The notes under the pieces: generated by a model
Database searches by the model: none
What the model was told of the DNA's origin: nothing
The model's input: the letters and a program-made list of their open reading frames with translations, nothing else
Made by a program: the position numbers and the translations under genes
Shown here: piece by piece, positions 12,711-25,645 of the stretch
How positions within the stretch are numbered: position 1 is the stretch's first letter
How the letters are laid out: each line of letters opens with the position of its first letter
Assembly: GCA_964036155.1 (NCBI GenBank)
Contig: OZ038423.1
Span: forward strand, 6,959,249 to 7,023,248
Reading direction: 5' to 3'
DNA: 64,000 nucleotides
Source of the DNA: Diploscapter coronatus
Taxonomy: Eukaryota > Nematoda > Chromadorea > Rhabditida > Rhabditidae

Positions 12711-15700
12711 TTAGAGCAGTTCATCCGTCTTTGAACCCGCAAAGAGCTGTCGAAGTGGCGAAAGACTTTGAGAGGAAAGGGAGAAATTGACGAAGAAGGT
12801 GGCGAGGGAGAGCATGAGAAAAATGGACACCGACATGGAGATGGACACCACGTAGTGCGAGATGCTCAGACCGATCTCCAACCAGCTACCATCGTCTCGC
12901 AATAAGTAGAAGAATGACTGAAACTCATCTGTCGGTTTCTCCTTGAATATCAGTGTTTCAGGATGCAGTGATATTTTTCGTTGCTATTTTCAAATTCAGC
13001 TTCAACAGCATTTCAAATTTGAAGTCGAAGTCATTTGATTTGAAACTTCCTCCTAACTCTTCTGCGGAACTAATGCAACACTATAATTTTTAACCACCTC
13101 GTATACTCTTATCTGGGGCCGAATTGTAAATTTAGGTAATAAAATATTAGGAAAAAACTTGAAAAGTATAAAAATAAAATAAGTAAATCAGGCAAAAACT
13201 CACCATAGCCATTAGATCGGTGCAAATGAGTGTGACACAGGAAACTCGCTTAATGACGTGGGCATTGAGTCTGGCTGCACAGGCGATTGAGACGGTCGAG
13301 ATGAGGATGGGAATGAGCAGACGCATCACTAGCAGGGCTGCCATTGTAAATGGACTGCAAAAGAAAACGAATAAATAAATAAATAATGAAAAGATAAGGC
13401 TTTGCATGTCAAACTTTGTCTTACTTACCATAAATGTTAAAATGCAGAGAAAGTTCCATTAACTTGTCCTTACTTTAGAAAAGTTGCTATTTTCTCAACT
13501 TTTCATGTAATCTGATTAAAGAACTCGTATGGAATATTGAAGTTTTAATTGACGAAGAAGATTCATTTAACTAAATACAAAAGTTGTACCTAAACACAGA
13601 AATGAATCGCCTGAGAGTGGATGGACTGAACGAGTTGAAGGAGGCGAAATTTCCTGTGCCGAAGAGGGAGCACAGCACGAAGCAGATGCACACAAGAGCA
13701 CGACGGAAATCCGACAGGGAAAGACGGTCTGAATCAGAGAATTCTCAAAACTCGACCCGCAGAAAGAATAGCGTGTCATATCAAAGATCATGTCTTCTTG
13801 GTCTTTCTCGAAAAGATTCACTATTTGTTCTGCGGGTCGGGTTTTGAGAAGTCTGGCTGAATACTATTTTGAAAAGAATAATTGTTAGTTTGCTCATTTT
13901 GTGACTTCTATATACGAATTTCTCGTTCAGAAAATCTACATAAGTCATCTCTCAATGAGATAAATTTAGCCTAATTCTCAAACTCTGCCCTTTTCATTGC
14001 TTCATTTTTAGTTCTATGTTTGATTAGCGTGTATTTTCACGACTCACCATTTTTGTCAGAAGGCAGCGGCAGTGGCAGGTGAATCAACTCGAGCAGAGAC
14101 AAATTAGAGAATTCGAATCGAACGAACAAAAGCAGAAGGGGCAGGAAGAGCAACATAAACAGGGACTCGTAGGCAATGGAGAGAAGGAAGAAAGGAATTA
14201 GCAGAGAACCTGAAATAGAAACAATAATCATCAAACTCGCAATCGATAGTGAAGAAAATAGGGAATAGAATTTTCTGCATCATGGAAATAGTCCGATGTT
14301 AGCATATCCTCCCGTAAATATTCCTCTCAATCAAAATATGGAAAAAAAAGTTCAGCATTCTAAGAGAAATGCTTCTATTAGGAAAGAGATTGCCATCATG
14401 CAAAATTAAGCAAATAAAAATGTAGAAATTAATCGGAACCGTTCAAAATGAATGCGCAATAAGTATCGAAGAGCATCCTACCGACAAAGGCAGTGACCCT
14501 TCTGGACAAGTTGCCATCTGTGAAAAGAGGGGCGATAAAAGCTGTTGGAATTGTGAGCCATGCGATCAGTCGACAGAGAAGTGGAGGCTGAAAGTGGATG
14601 TTTCACCTGTTGTGAGAAAATGAAGAATTATTCAGCGAGATTCCGACCAATCTTGTGAAATAACTTTACTCGTTTCTCTTACCTTCCTAAACAGCAGCAT
14701 CTGCAGAAGAATGAAAGCAGCACAGACGAAGTGCGAGATGGCGATTTTCTGCATGAGTCTTGCATTCGGCTGCAGTGCCTTCAGTCGTTTGGAGGCCAGC
14801 CACAAACAGACAGAAGAGGTGAAGGGCACTGCCACACAGAGGAAAGGCACTTCGGAACGACCAACTGCTGGAAGGAAGGGGAAGGGCAAAAGCGATAGGC
14901 AGAACAGACGCCAGTAGAGGGATCTGAATTCAATTAATGCATTTTAAATGGTCGAAGCTGAAGTGAGAAAAGTCATTTTTTATTCTTGGAGTTGTCTTCA
15001 AGCATCCAGAAATGTAATAATTGCCCTTCTGTGTCGTCTATGATCTTCAATAATGTATTTGAAAATTTCAGCATATTGTCGAAATTCTTCCGAACCTAAT
15101 CAGAATGCTTGGCGAAAATAAATCTGATTCAAATAGCGAGAATCCAATTTATGGACATCAAAACACAAACTCACAATTCATTAACGACAGCAGATTCATA
15201 TGCCAGAGGCAGCAGCATGAGCAGTCCGAAAACGAGCAACAGCCACCGTCGATCCAGGAATGTTAGGATGAAGACGCACAGGAAAACGGCTGAAATGAAT
15301 GGATTTGAAGGAAATGGAACAAGATACAAGAGAATACCTGCAACATTGAACATGATGAATGGCTGGGCAATCTGATTGAGGGCTGCAATCGAAGGAACAT
15401 TTCGAATCTCGCGAAGATAGACGATTGATCGAGATGATAACTGAAAGAAATGCATGAAAAATCAAATTAGACGGGGTCCAGATCTATTCAATTTGCAGTC
15501 ATTTTGATCAAATGCATTCGAACTCCATCTCTTCGAAAGTCAACTCATTTGAAATTTCGACAACCAGCCTTTCTTTTTCCGCTATAGATAAAGAAAAGCA
15601 GCTTACATGTGAAACATTTTCAACCAGTGCGAAGAGGTAAACAGGCAGAAGGACGTAGATCGAGCAGGAAATGGTGAACTTATAGTAGAAACAGAGCAGA

Positions 15701-18382
15701 ACAGTCAGTCCCAGCAGACAAAAGAAACAGGCATTTGGCAGGAGGAAAGAAGAGTAGCTCAGTCTCACATCCGGACTGAAATTCAAGCATGATTTTACCA
15801 GAAGACAATATTGCAAGAAAGTGTTCACATTTCTTTTGGACTAGAATAAAATAATTTTTGTAACTAAGAATGCCTTACTTGACTAAATGACAATGGAGCA
15901 GAAGAATCCACCCGATGAAAGAAGCCGAAACAGCAGCCCCCAGAAATGTCCGGTCGTATCGATGATAGTAGAAAATGGCCTGTTTGATTAGGGCTGAATT
16001 GTCAGAGAATAGAGACGCAGCTGCGGAATAACGACTGGAAGAAGGAAAATAAATCCCAAAGAATAATGAAGACTTTATTTTACCCCAATTTAGCCAATTT
16101 GTTCAGATGTTCCTCCAACGCAGACAGACTTTTGCTGTTGAAATTCTCGTATTCCTGGAAGAAGAATCGAGTCGACTTTGCACTGCGTAGGTGGAGAAGT
16201 TGTTCTCGAAGCTGGAATTCATGGGCTATCTTGAATTCCACAAAGTCGTCCAGGCAAAAGTCAAGTTTCGGGAATTGAAAAATTTGAAGTGAACATAATT
16301 TGTTTATTAGAAAGAAAGACTTGCAGGTTTTTCCTGAAAACTGTAACGACATTGCAGTTTTTTCTCGCAAGTCTGGAAAGAAAATACTCAGTTGGAAAGT
16401 TTCGCTATTTTAACTTTTCCGAAAATCCAATTTCAACCATCATCGATCGAACCTGATAGAAGTTGGCCATGACGCTGAGATATTCGTACTTGGGAGCTGT
16501 GTTAAGAATGTGAACAGGCAGGACTCCGAGAGAGTTGATTGGAATCGGGATGCCGAGCAGAGAGGAGACCAGTGGAGTTGTATCGACCTGAAATTATCTG
16601 AGTTTGAACGAGAATGAACATTTGAGAATTTTTTTTATCGAGAACGGGAACAGAAGTCTGAATCTGAGCTTCTTTTCAAATTCTGATTCTGTTCATTTCA
16701 ACATCCCATTTTTTCGAGAAAAAAAAAAGTTACGAACTGATAATGAAAACTGCGAATCATTTTTACCTGTGCAATATTCTTCCTGGGTCCTCCATGCTTG
16801 ATTCCAGCTCCCCAAGCAACGAAAGGCACAAGCACCTCATCATCACTGCCCGCTCCGTGCGAGCCCCAATCAGTCATGCCGTGGTCCGACACGAAGATGT
16901 ATGCAGTGCGATCGTCGCCGTAGAACGAATCCACTGTCTGTTGTATTCGACGAATTCCATCGTCCACAACTGAAGTTTTTTTGTTTTTAACTTGAAAAAG
17001 AAATAGAAACTAAACCAATTCGACTCTATTACTAGATTAAATGAATAAATTTAAAAGGAAATCGAGTATTTTTAATTCCGAATTTCTCGAAACAAAAATT
17101 CGATAATTCTGAATGATTCTTATCAAGCCTTACCTCGAATGTTGTTGAGATATTTCTTGCTCTCCGGATTGTAGCCATGCCCGTTCGTGTCGATTCCCAG
17201 CAGGTGCAGGAACAGAATCACTTTGTCGCTCTTCAGTCGCATCGACAGACCCGCTTCTTCCTCGGCTGATTTCAGCAATTCCTGAGATTTATCTTCGTGC
17301 AAAAATGCAAAGTAGTTTTCATACGTCGACTTTCTCGAAGACCCATTCATCCATGAGATGTGCTTTGGCAGAGCTGAAGTCCTCGTGGCCGTCCGAGTAC
17401 GAGGCAGTATATACATGGGGGATGTCGTCGAACAGAGTCGTGATGTCGGGGCTCCCGAAGATCCACGATTCACGTGATCTGAACAGAAACCTTCAATTTC
17501 TTTCCCATTTTCTCAGAGCTCTAAAAATTTCTAGCTAAAAAGGAAAAACCGTGAAGAAGAACGCTCTCAACTCCTAATGCACATAGAAAAATGTTCTACA
17601 AGTGAACTGTTATCTGCCAAGTTTGAGAAGAAAGATGCTCTTCAATTCTCTAATACTTCTTCAAGGTATGAAACATGACATACCGATTGAAAACCGAGTC
17701 GAATGGAACAGGATTCTTCTTCCACCCATAGGCCACGGCACTCACGTCCTCTGTGAATCCGGCGAAGATGGCGACGTGGCCGGGACGGGATTCTGTCGGC
17801 ACGTGGCTGTTCCCGATTGCTGATATGGCCTGAAATTTTTCTCTTGGAAAATAAATCGGGTGATTGTCGTGTGAAAATTTCTTCTTCAAGCCGAAAAATA
17901 CCGTTCGATCGTTGATGAGTCCATGGATGTAGGGCGATCTCTCGGGGTGACTCGTGAACGATCTCAATCGGAGACCATCTGAAATTTTCTGATGAAAAGT
18001 TGACTCTGTCGTAATATTTTAGGCAGATTTTTTTTGGGAATTTCTCAACACAAAAGAAAAATTTCAAAAATAGTGGACTTGCTTAGAATGAAGTTTTGTA
18101 TCAACAATCAGATATCAAAATTCGAACGAAAATAGGCTTTTCTCTGAAAAATTACCATCTTCAAAGTACATTTACGTGCCAACGTAAAAAAAAGAAAGTA
18201 TTTTATGCAAAAGCAGTGGTACCTGCAGAGAAAACGACGACTCGTTTGGCAGGTGGCTCTGTTGATTTGACGCCGTGCGGGGGGAGGCCCTGAATGAGAG
18301 GGGAAGAGTAGTAGATGTCGAAGATGGACACGAGCAGAACCACGTGCACAAACAATCCGATCAGCAGGATTCCATAAGACAT
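12711..18382 (-). CDS. PIGN: GPI ethanolamine phosphate transferase 1 (PIGN)
   Basis: Nineteen exons join in phase and give about 921 residues, close to the family length of about 930. The protein adds ethanolamine phosphate to the first mannose of the GPI precursor in the ER. The N-terminus has one signal-anchor (about residues 3-20). The luminal alkaline-phosphatase-like domain follows with the expected metal-site blocks: [17 protein letters not shown], a GSPD block, LGIDTNGHG and [14 protein letters not shown]. The C-terminal half is a chain of hydrophobic exons ending in the conserved [16 protein letters not shown] block. The intron at 16230-16324 has a GC donor (CCT|GCAAGT) that restores the frame. 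The gene is divergent from the C/EBP-like gene, with 330 bp between start codons. All metal-site motifs appear intact. Confidence 0.95.
13742..13850. repeat. 109-bp inverted-repeat element in a PIGN intron
   Basis: TTCTCAAAACTCGACCCGCA at 13742 is mirrored by TGCGGGTCGGGTTTTGAGAA ending at 13850, around a loop of about 63 bp. It lies in the intron 13729-14047. It looks like a small foldback/MITE copy. No clear target duplication was found. Confidence 0.6.
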
Positions 18383-18712
18383 AGGCTGGTCTACAAGTGA
18401 GTACAATTTAGAGTTGCAATTATCTTGTCTTGGTTAACCACAAAAACGAGGAACATTTTGGCGAAGCAATGAAACATTTCTCCTTTCGAAAAGAAGCTTG
18501 GTTCATTAGATTTAAAATTTTTTAAATATGTTGCAAGTTTGGAAGAATTATTCCAAACAGCAAGGGCTACTTTAAAATAAACATTGCGCGCTGCTTAGTC
18601 GTTTCTGTACACAATATTATTAGGTTGAATTTCGTCATCTGACGCCGGAACTTGTGCAAAACTAGCATTTTCTAACGTTATTCCAAATATTTTTGCTAAA
18701 TAGAGAATAAAA
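18383..18712. promoter_or_regulatory. Shared divergent promoter, PIGN / C/EBP-like gene
   Basis: Only 330 bp separate the two start codons, which point away from each other. Both promoters and 5' UTRs must fit here, so a bidirectional promoter is likely. I saw no unambiguous TATA box. Confidence 0.5.
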
Positions 18713-19294
18713 ATGAGTGGTTCGCGAAAGAGGGCGACAGCCAAAGCGGCTACTGCAGTCTCGGATGAGGACAACGACTATGTATCGAAACGAGCCAAGA
18801 ACAACGAAGCTGTCAATCGGTAGGAAATTTTGATATTTTTGAAGAAAAATCACATAAATATGTAATTCTTGGACAATCTGAGATGAATATGCTTGCCTGA
18901 AAACGCGAAGTTTTCTAATCACCTATGAAAATCGATAACTATTCCAAGTTCTTGAAAACAATAAAATGCACGATAAATTGTAGAACTCGACAAAAGAAAC
19001 GAAATGAAGAAGAGGAAACTGTGACCCGAGTGGAGAGTCTGCGAAAAGAAAACGAACAGCTCGAAAGAAAGGTGGGAAAATGCTTGATTTGGGGTATTTT
19101 CAAGAAATGAAAAATCTTAGGTAGAGTCTCTTCAAAAGGAGTTGTCATTCTTGAAAGAGATGTTCATGACCTATGCTAATGGAAAGAGGAGTGGAAATTC
19201 GGGAGGGGAATCGTCGAATGCTCAGGCTGCCTCCAGCAGCAACAGCAGCAGCAGCTCTTCTGCAGGAACTCGACGAGGCGGTAGAAAACTCTAA
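18713..19294 (+). CDS. C/EBP-gamma-like small bZIP transcription factor
   Basis: Three exons (18713-18819, 18984-19071, 19121-19294) give 122 residues. The basic region runs from about residue 30 (KRAKNNEAVNRTRQKKR), with the N-x2-AV-x2-(S/T)R core of C/EBP proteins. The leucine zipper follows to about residue 78 (ESLRKENEQLERKVESL, ELSFLKEMF). The tail is a Ser/Gly/Ala-rich low-complexity run. There is no room for the long activation domain of C/EBP-alpha or -beta, so the C/EBP-gamma type fits. Such proteins act as nuclear dimer partners. The closest nematode idea is cebp-2. Confidence 0.85.
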
Positions 19295-19983
19295 CACTAT
19301 CATTTCGTTGAATTCTAGTTGCCATTTCGAGTAGAAAGTTTCCAAACATCTTCAAAAAAAGAGAAGCATTTGAAAATTTTTGCTCCAGTTTCATGTCGAT
19401 TTGGACAATTTCAATCCAAAAATCACCCCCGACATTTCCAAATTCCACTTATTTATTATTCGATCTCTTCGCCAATTAGCCGAATAGTTGAATCCATTTG
19501 TAGACTTGTAAAAGTAAGCTACGGTTGTAAATAATGATATGTGAAAATAAATAATGCCTTTTCAAATCATTGTTGTGCAAAAAATATTCATGGGTTGAAA
19601 TACTCAGCGTAGTCGACGGATTATTCAACATGAGGTGATGGTGTTCTTGATTTGCGGAAATATAAAATGAACGAAAAGCATCACGAGTTTCAAGATGCGA
19701 AACTCGAAAAATTACCATTTTCGCATGGAGCAGCAAGTGGGAGGGATGAAGAATGCATGATCATTGCATCATGCAACTGATATCCAAAATTACAGTGCCA
19801 GGTGCGAAGAGTGAAAAGCTTCTTCCTCTTCCTAATGTCATATCTCGTCTTCGCATCAGAAAATGCTCCATTATTCTATTGTCAAATTTTTTCGTCAAAT
19901 CCTTTGGAAAGCGTGTCTTCCTCGCTTCGCACTACTACAATCGCTGGTCAGCGAATTTGCCCCCATCGAAATCATGCTAGCCA
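19295..19983. other. 3' UTR and intergenic DNA
   Basis: No gene was recognised. An AATAAA-type word lies near 19545-19552, about 250 bp after the stop of the small bZIP gene, and may end its transcript. Confidence 0.35.
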
Positions 19984-20338
19984 CTCAGCGTTTCAAGTAG
20001 CGTATCCACATGGACCCATGTGGACCCACAGTTGAAACTGAATTGCGGATCCGCCTATTACCCCATATGGACCCGCAGTTCGCATTCACATACGTCCGCA
20101 TCGACCCACATTGACCCACATTGGTCCACATTGACTCGCAATTAGGCCACTCGCATACGTCCGCATGCATCCGCAGCGGGCCAATGTGAGTCAATGTGGG
20201 TCCATGCGGATACGCAATTCGCTGCAAATTTCTGCGGGTCAATGTGGACCAATGTGGGTCGTTGTGGACGTATGTGGATCTGCAAAAAAGTGCGGACGTC
20301 CACATGGGTCCATGCGGATACGCTGCTTGAACGCTGAG
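19984..20338. mobile_element. Inverted-repeat element rich in TGTGGACC/GGTCCACA words
   Basis: The left end CTCAGCGTTTCAAGTAGCG is mirrored by the right end CGCTGCTTGAACGCTGAG. Between them the words GACCCACATTG, CATATGGACCC and their complements recur many times on both strands, so most of the 355 bp can fold back on itself. It has no coding capacity. Clear flanking duplications were not found. It lies 264 bp upstream of the STAM start codon. Confidence 0.7.
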
Positions 20339-20601
20339 GCGCACATAATGCGGTGCGATGAATAACCGGCCGAGTAGTCAATTCCGTTCGCATTACGAAA
20401 CTGATCATTTTATTTTCTCGCAATTATCGTCAATTTTCTCGCTAATTGGGGGTAATTAACGTTTTCTGAATGCTCAACGCCTCGCTTACAGTTGCCGATC
20501 ATCGTCGTCTAGTCGTCATTGTTATTCGTTCGCTCAAAATATCGATTTTCGCTCATTATAACTTTCCATTCACGTGATGCGATTCAGAATCAGTGTGGAC
20601 G

Positions 20602-23600
20602 ATGTTGGGCTTGTTCAACGACCAGTCCTCGCCCTTCGACGACGTCATCGAGAAGGTCACTGCCGAGACTCTGTCCACCGAGAACTGGGCTCTCATTCTC
20701 GACATCTGCGACAAGGTGAGGGGTCGCTTTGATTGGACTTGAAGAAGGTTTTCTTGGTTTTCAAAGTTATTCGAGACAAGGCTTTTCAATTCTTTGTGAA
20801 ATTGAAAAGAATGCTTCAAAAATCCGTGAAATAAGAAGCGAAAATCGTGAAGTCTACTCATACGTGGTTTTGTTCGCAAAGTAAACTTGAAAATATTATC
20901 AGAAAAGTTGAATACTAGAGAACTTGGCTAAATAGTTCTTCTATTTTTCAAGAAACCTAAACTCATCAATTTTCCAGATCAATTCGAACCCAACGCAGCA
21001 CTCGAAGTTGGCCTTAATGTCTATTCGCAAGAGGTTCGGTTATTTTCCAAACTTCTCACTTCATTTGTTCACTTCCAGACTGAACCACCGCGATCCTCAC
21101 GTGGTGATGTACGCTCTGTCAGTGCTGGACTCGTGCTGGTGCAACTGCGGACAACCATTCAGAAGGGAGGTCTCCTCCGCTGCTTTCATCAACCAACTCC
21201 AGGCTAATTGCACCAGTGTAAGTCGAACCTTCATCGGTAACAAAGGCTGGATTGCCTACCTTTGAATTTGTATTTCGATTAAGCTATAATCGAAAATTAA
21301 CTTTTTTTAAAGTCATATTCATTCATTTGTAGAAAAGAAATTCTAGCACGATCATCAGAATCCTTTATTCCAGGGTACTCGCCTGATCGCAGAGAAGGCT
21401 CGTTTGATGGTGAAGAAATGGACAGAGAACGAGTGTGCCTCTGATGCGTCGCTGTCCCTCGTCTCCTCGCTCTTCAGTCGACTCAAGGAGGACGGCCACT
21501 CATTCGAGTCCAGCGAGCCCAAGAAGGTCGCTCCCGTCGTCACTGATCCTTATGCAGTTGGTTTTTTTTGGTTTACGACTATCTGAAATGACTGACAATA
21601 TTATTTATTCTACAGAATGGAAATTCCACTCCAAAAATGTTTATTCCATTTTGTTCTGCTTCTTATGATCAAATTATCTATTTTTATGCTGGATCTCACG
21701 ATATTTCTATCCAACTTCAATACCTTCTTTCAATTTGAACAATCAAATTTATCAACTCTTCACTATTTGCGGAAAACCTTGATTTCTTAAAATATCCCTC
21801 TGAAAAAATAGACTCTTGAAAGATAACTGATGACTTAGGTAACTTCGCAGGAGGAGGAAGATGCACTTGCGAAGGCGATAGCCATGTCGCTGGAAGAACA
21901 GGACAAGCGCAAGGGTGTCAAGACGAACAAACTCTATCCCAACAGTGTGGCTACCAATGGGCACACTAACAAGACTGAAAAGTTAGAAATGCCCTCTTCG
22001 CAGTTGATTATTCCTCGAATATTCAGCAAGATCGAGAGGAAAGTGCGTGCTCTGTACGACTTCGAGGCTGCAGAGGACAATGAATTGTCGTTCGTTTCCG
22101 GCGACATCATCACTGTTATCGACGACAAGTCTGTCTTGGCGTTTCTTCTCTCCTTTATAAATAATTTTGTGGATTTTCGAAAACGTCGGAACTTGGTTTC
22201 TTCTCGTATAAGTTCTTTTAGAAAAAAGCGAAATTTTCGAAGAAGCTTTATTTTGTATCATTTGTCTTGAAACCTCGCTTCTTTTCTCAGCATTTATTCA
22301 TGATTCAAATGTTTTATTCCAGCGATCCTAACTGGTGGCGCGGCCGCATCGGACTGCAGCAGGGGCTGTTTCCCTCGAATTTCGTCACTTTCGACCTGGA
22401 ACCCACTCCCGAGCCAGTCGATCTGAAGCCTGTGGCTCAACAGGTTTGCAGCTATTGCTTTTATCCTCTTACCCGATTATTCTTCAGAACCAGCAAGTAG
22501 CACAGGTGGACGAGTCTCTGCTGCTGCGCTGCATCCAAATGCTCGAGGCTCTCGATCCGACCGGGGAAGTGGCTGATCCGCCCGAATTGGCACAGGTAGG
22601 AACATTTGTTGAATATTTTCGGTAAAACGAGTGCAGTGTTCTTCTAAAGCTTCCAATACATAGGATAAGAGTTTGTTCGAAAATTTGCAGACAAAAAACA
22701 TTTTTGAAAAGTCGATTATTCGCATCCTCTTCCATGCATTCCTGTGATTTTCTGAGCCATCGATACATTTCCCACCAAAACGGCACGATTTACAAAATAT
22801 TCCCCCTCGTGTTTCAACAAGTATAGTATTTCAGCAAATTTGAGGGATCACTTTTCCTACACCCTGCTTCGTTCAACACAAATTGAATCTTTTCAGATTG
22901 AAGCAGCAGCGAATACACAGGCTCCACTCATCGACGCGAGACTCGCTGCCATCGACAGACAACACAATGCACTCGCTAGCGTGAGCTATTTTTCATCGAA
23001 TCACGATTGGATAGACCATAGCTAATCTATTCAAAAAATCTTACAGATGCATATTTTGCAATTTTCGTATTGTTGAAATCTTCCTGTCTCTTATGTTTTA
23101 CTACCTCGTTCATCAAAGAATGGGTTTGCAGATCGATATGGCAATTCGCGATGTGCTGAATCTGTACGACCACGCAGTGCAGTCTGCTCAGTACCAGCCG
23201 ACCTATCAGATGCAGCAGCCACCTGCTCCTGCAAACACTCAGCCGCAGGCACAGGCTCAACAGCCTTATCCGATGCATCAGCAGCAACATCCCTCGATGT
23301 ACCAACAGCCACAGGTCAGACATAATTTTTTTTAAAATCTTCCTTCACATTAAATCATTCTATCAGTTATCCGTAAATTTGCGAAGTTATGCAATGCAGC
23401 AATGTTTTCCTCTTTTCGAAAAGAAGAACGAGAAACGCGAGCTATACAAGAAAAAAACGGGTGATAAGCGATCAAACCGTCACTCATTGCCAGCTTGACG
23501 GAAATAACGATGAATTGAGCAAAACCCTTAGAATTATACTAAACAAAACAATATTATTTTCAGATGCCGATGAGTTCTGGCGCTAATATGATGCCTCAGC

Positions 23601-23997
23601 AGCAGGTCCCTGTCAGCGATGCCTCCATGTATGGACAGGTAGTTGTTTGTTAGTTTTTCGTACGAACTTACGAGATTCGTTATGTGATAATTTGGCTTCT
23701 TATTCCCTTACCTTTGCCATTTCAACCTTCTGAATTTTGATTCAATACATCTCTACTAAAAACGTGATTTTTCAGGCTGGCGGTTATCCGCAGACTTCGA
23801 CGTATCCTGGCTACCTTCCGCAGACGAGTTCTGTGCCATCGATGCCCGCGACTTCTGCTGGCTACAACAACCCCTCGGTGTCTGCCTCCATCCCTCACAG
23901 TCAGCCAGTCCAGTCCGTCTACTCCCCGCAGAACCCCGCCGTGCAGATGCAGCCGACCTATTCCGTCACCCAGTCCACTGTTCGTCCCTATCAGTAA
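20602..23997 (+). CDS. STAM: STAM (signal-transducing adaptor molecule), ESCRT-0 subunit
   Basis: Eleven exons join in phase (20602-20715, 20978-21033, 21079-21217, 21374-21556, 21851-22128, 22323-22443, 22488-22595, 22897-22980, 23132-23314, 23564-23638, 23776-23997), giving 520 residues. Domains in order are: an N-terminal VHS domain (about 5-145, with [12 protein letters not shown] and [16 protein letters not shown]); a ubiquitin-interacting motif at about 165-181 ([17 protein letters not shown]); an SH3 domain at about 228-285 ([27 protein letters not shown]); a coiled/GAT-like stretch; and a Pro/Gln/Tyr-rich tail ending RPYQ. STAM pairs with HRS on early endosomes to sort ubiquitinated cargo. 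The start is the first codon after a 3' splice-type site at 20587. The final CAGTAAGT could alternatively be a donor to a further exon. Confidence 0.95.
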
Positions 23998-24628
23998 GTC
24001 TGTCGAGTAACTTTTTCATTTCAATTGATTTGAACAGCTATCGTTTGCTTGGAAATTCTTTCAAATTTTGATAGTTTTCGACGAAGGTTTTGTCTTTGAC
24101 GAGGCTGTTCCTGCCTCCTTTCATCTCCTCTTTATTCAGCCCATTTTTATTGTGAAACGGAAAACACGAGACAAGCATTCTTTCCACATAGAGCAGGACT
24201 TTGTAGAAAATAATGGACAGGTGTTTTTTTTTTTTAACTTTACAAAATCCCGAGTTTTCAAGCAAACGATTCATTCAGTTCCACTGTGATAATGTCTTGA
24301 TGAGTATTCTTCTCATCATTCACTTTTGTCGAATATTCGATTATTTCAACTCTCTCCTCCTCTCCTTCGTTCGGAATTGTGATGGTTTACTCATAAAATA
24401 TCATTTGACTTCTAACTTATGCAGATTATTTCATCTGAATCAGCTGAAGCGTTGATTTCCATTTCCCTGTAGGTGCTATTCTGCTATTCCATTCCTTCTT
24501 TCCTGCATCTTATCTCTATTTTATTCAAGAATCCCGTTTTCTGATTTGTGTATTTATTCCGAGCTCTCCAAATATCTATAAATATTTATTTGCCCAATGT
24601 GTAAATGATAAGCCATGATTTGAAAAGG

Positions 24629-24634
24629 AATAAA
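24629..24634 (+). terminator. Polyadenylation signal (AATAAA), STAM transcript
   Basis: AATAAA lies about 630 bp after the STAM stop codon and 130 bp before the stop codon of the convergent CutA-like gene. It is the natural candidate for the 3' end of the STAM mRNA. Confidence 0.55.
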
Positions 24635-24763
24635 GCTTTGTCGGAAAACATTGAGTTTGTCTCTTTTTCAAATATGCTCGTTGTTGCAAATCAGCAGAAT
24701 TGTACATACAAGTCTTTATAGGCACGAATATATATTGAGATCACAACCAATTTTCACCGAGAT

Positions 24764-25645
24764 TTAGGAAGAATTCTCTCCAGCCTCTGCAGGGTCGGGC
24801 AAAGAATTCTTGAGCACCCACTGGCCGTACGGCTCGCTCGCGTGGTCGATTGGCAGGGACACAAACTCCGGTACTTCGTACGGATGCAGACGGACTACTT
24901 CCTGAATAAGAAATAGCATTCGCAACTTTCTTTTCTTCTATTTTTTATTTTGAATGGCAAAATTTGTTTAGTTTCACGTGAAAGCAACTGAATATTCGGT
25001 ACCTCCACGACTTTTCCGAGAATGACAACAGGATTTTCAAAGCATGAAGAATGTATACTTCTCTAATTAGTGAAAATCATGCGGTCATATTCTAAAAAAA
25101 GTCGTGCAGTTATGCCGCATGCCTCAAATCGAGTCCTGGGAAAAATGTCCAAATTTTTGTAAATTCAAGATATGCTTTTTGAGCAGCTTCAACCACAGAG
25201 CTATTTTCTCTTCTAGATTTTTAAAAATAATTTATCTTGCTACCTTTCTGAGCGGTTCGAGTTGCTTTTCATTGGTCTTCATAATCAGCAGCTCTTCCGA
25301 ATCCTCGTTGACTTTTCCTTCCCAAATGTAACTGCAAATAATTAGTTTGGCATTTTGTTTTGAAGTGAAAAATGTTACTTACACTGATTTGATCCCTGGA
25401 ACGATATTGACGCAAGCTGCTAGTTTGCTCTCCACGACCGATCTGAAGATAAGAGAATGACTTTTTTCGGCGAAATTCCATAAATTAGTATTTTACCTAG
25501 CGATAGATAGGCCGACATCGTGATTCGGCACAGTGACATAGACGATTCGAAGGGCCGTCGAGGCCAGACGAGCACCGGACATTTGACTGTAGAAGAGAGC
25601 TATTAGAACCGAAGAGACAAGCAGGGCACACCAACAGGTGCGCAT
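24764..25645 (-). CDS. CUTA: CutA-like protein with N-terminal hydrophobic segment
   Basis: Four exons (25497-25645, 25383-25442, 25244-25331, 24764-24901) give 144 residues. The core matches CutA1, a small trimeric ferredoxin-like protein linked to divalent-ion tolerance in bacteria and to acetylcholinesterase anchoring in animals: RIVYVTVPNHDVGLSIAR, KLAACVNIVPGIKS, YIWEGKVNEDSEELLIMKT and HPYEVPE. The first 18 residues or so are hydrophobic (signal peptide or anchor), as in animal CutA. A second in-frame methionine at about residue 22 could make a cytosolic form. The gene is tail-to-tail with STAM. Confidence 0.92.

Noticed and set aside
13584..13850. Read-through of the PIGN exon across 13729-13850
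   Set aside because: That frame crosses the inverted-repeat element; using the acceptor at 13729 gives the correct phase and the family motif DFRRALVC.
19985..20423. Long open frames on both strands with repeated Trp/Pro/His motifs
   Set aside because: They are by-products of the TGTGGACC-type repeat element; the frames are mirror images of each other.
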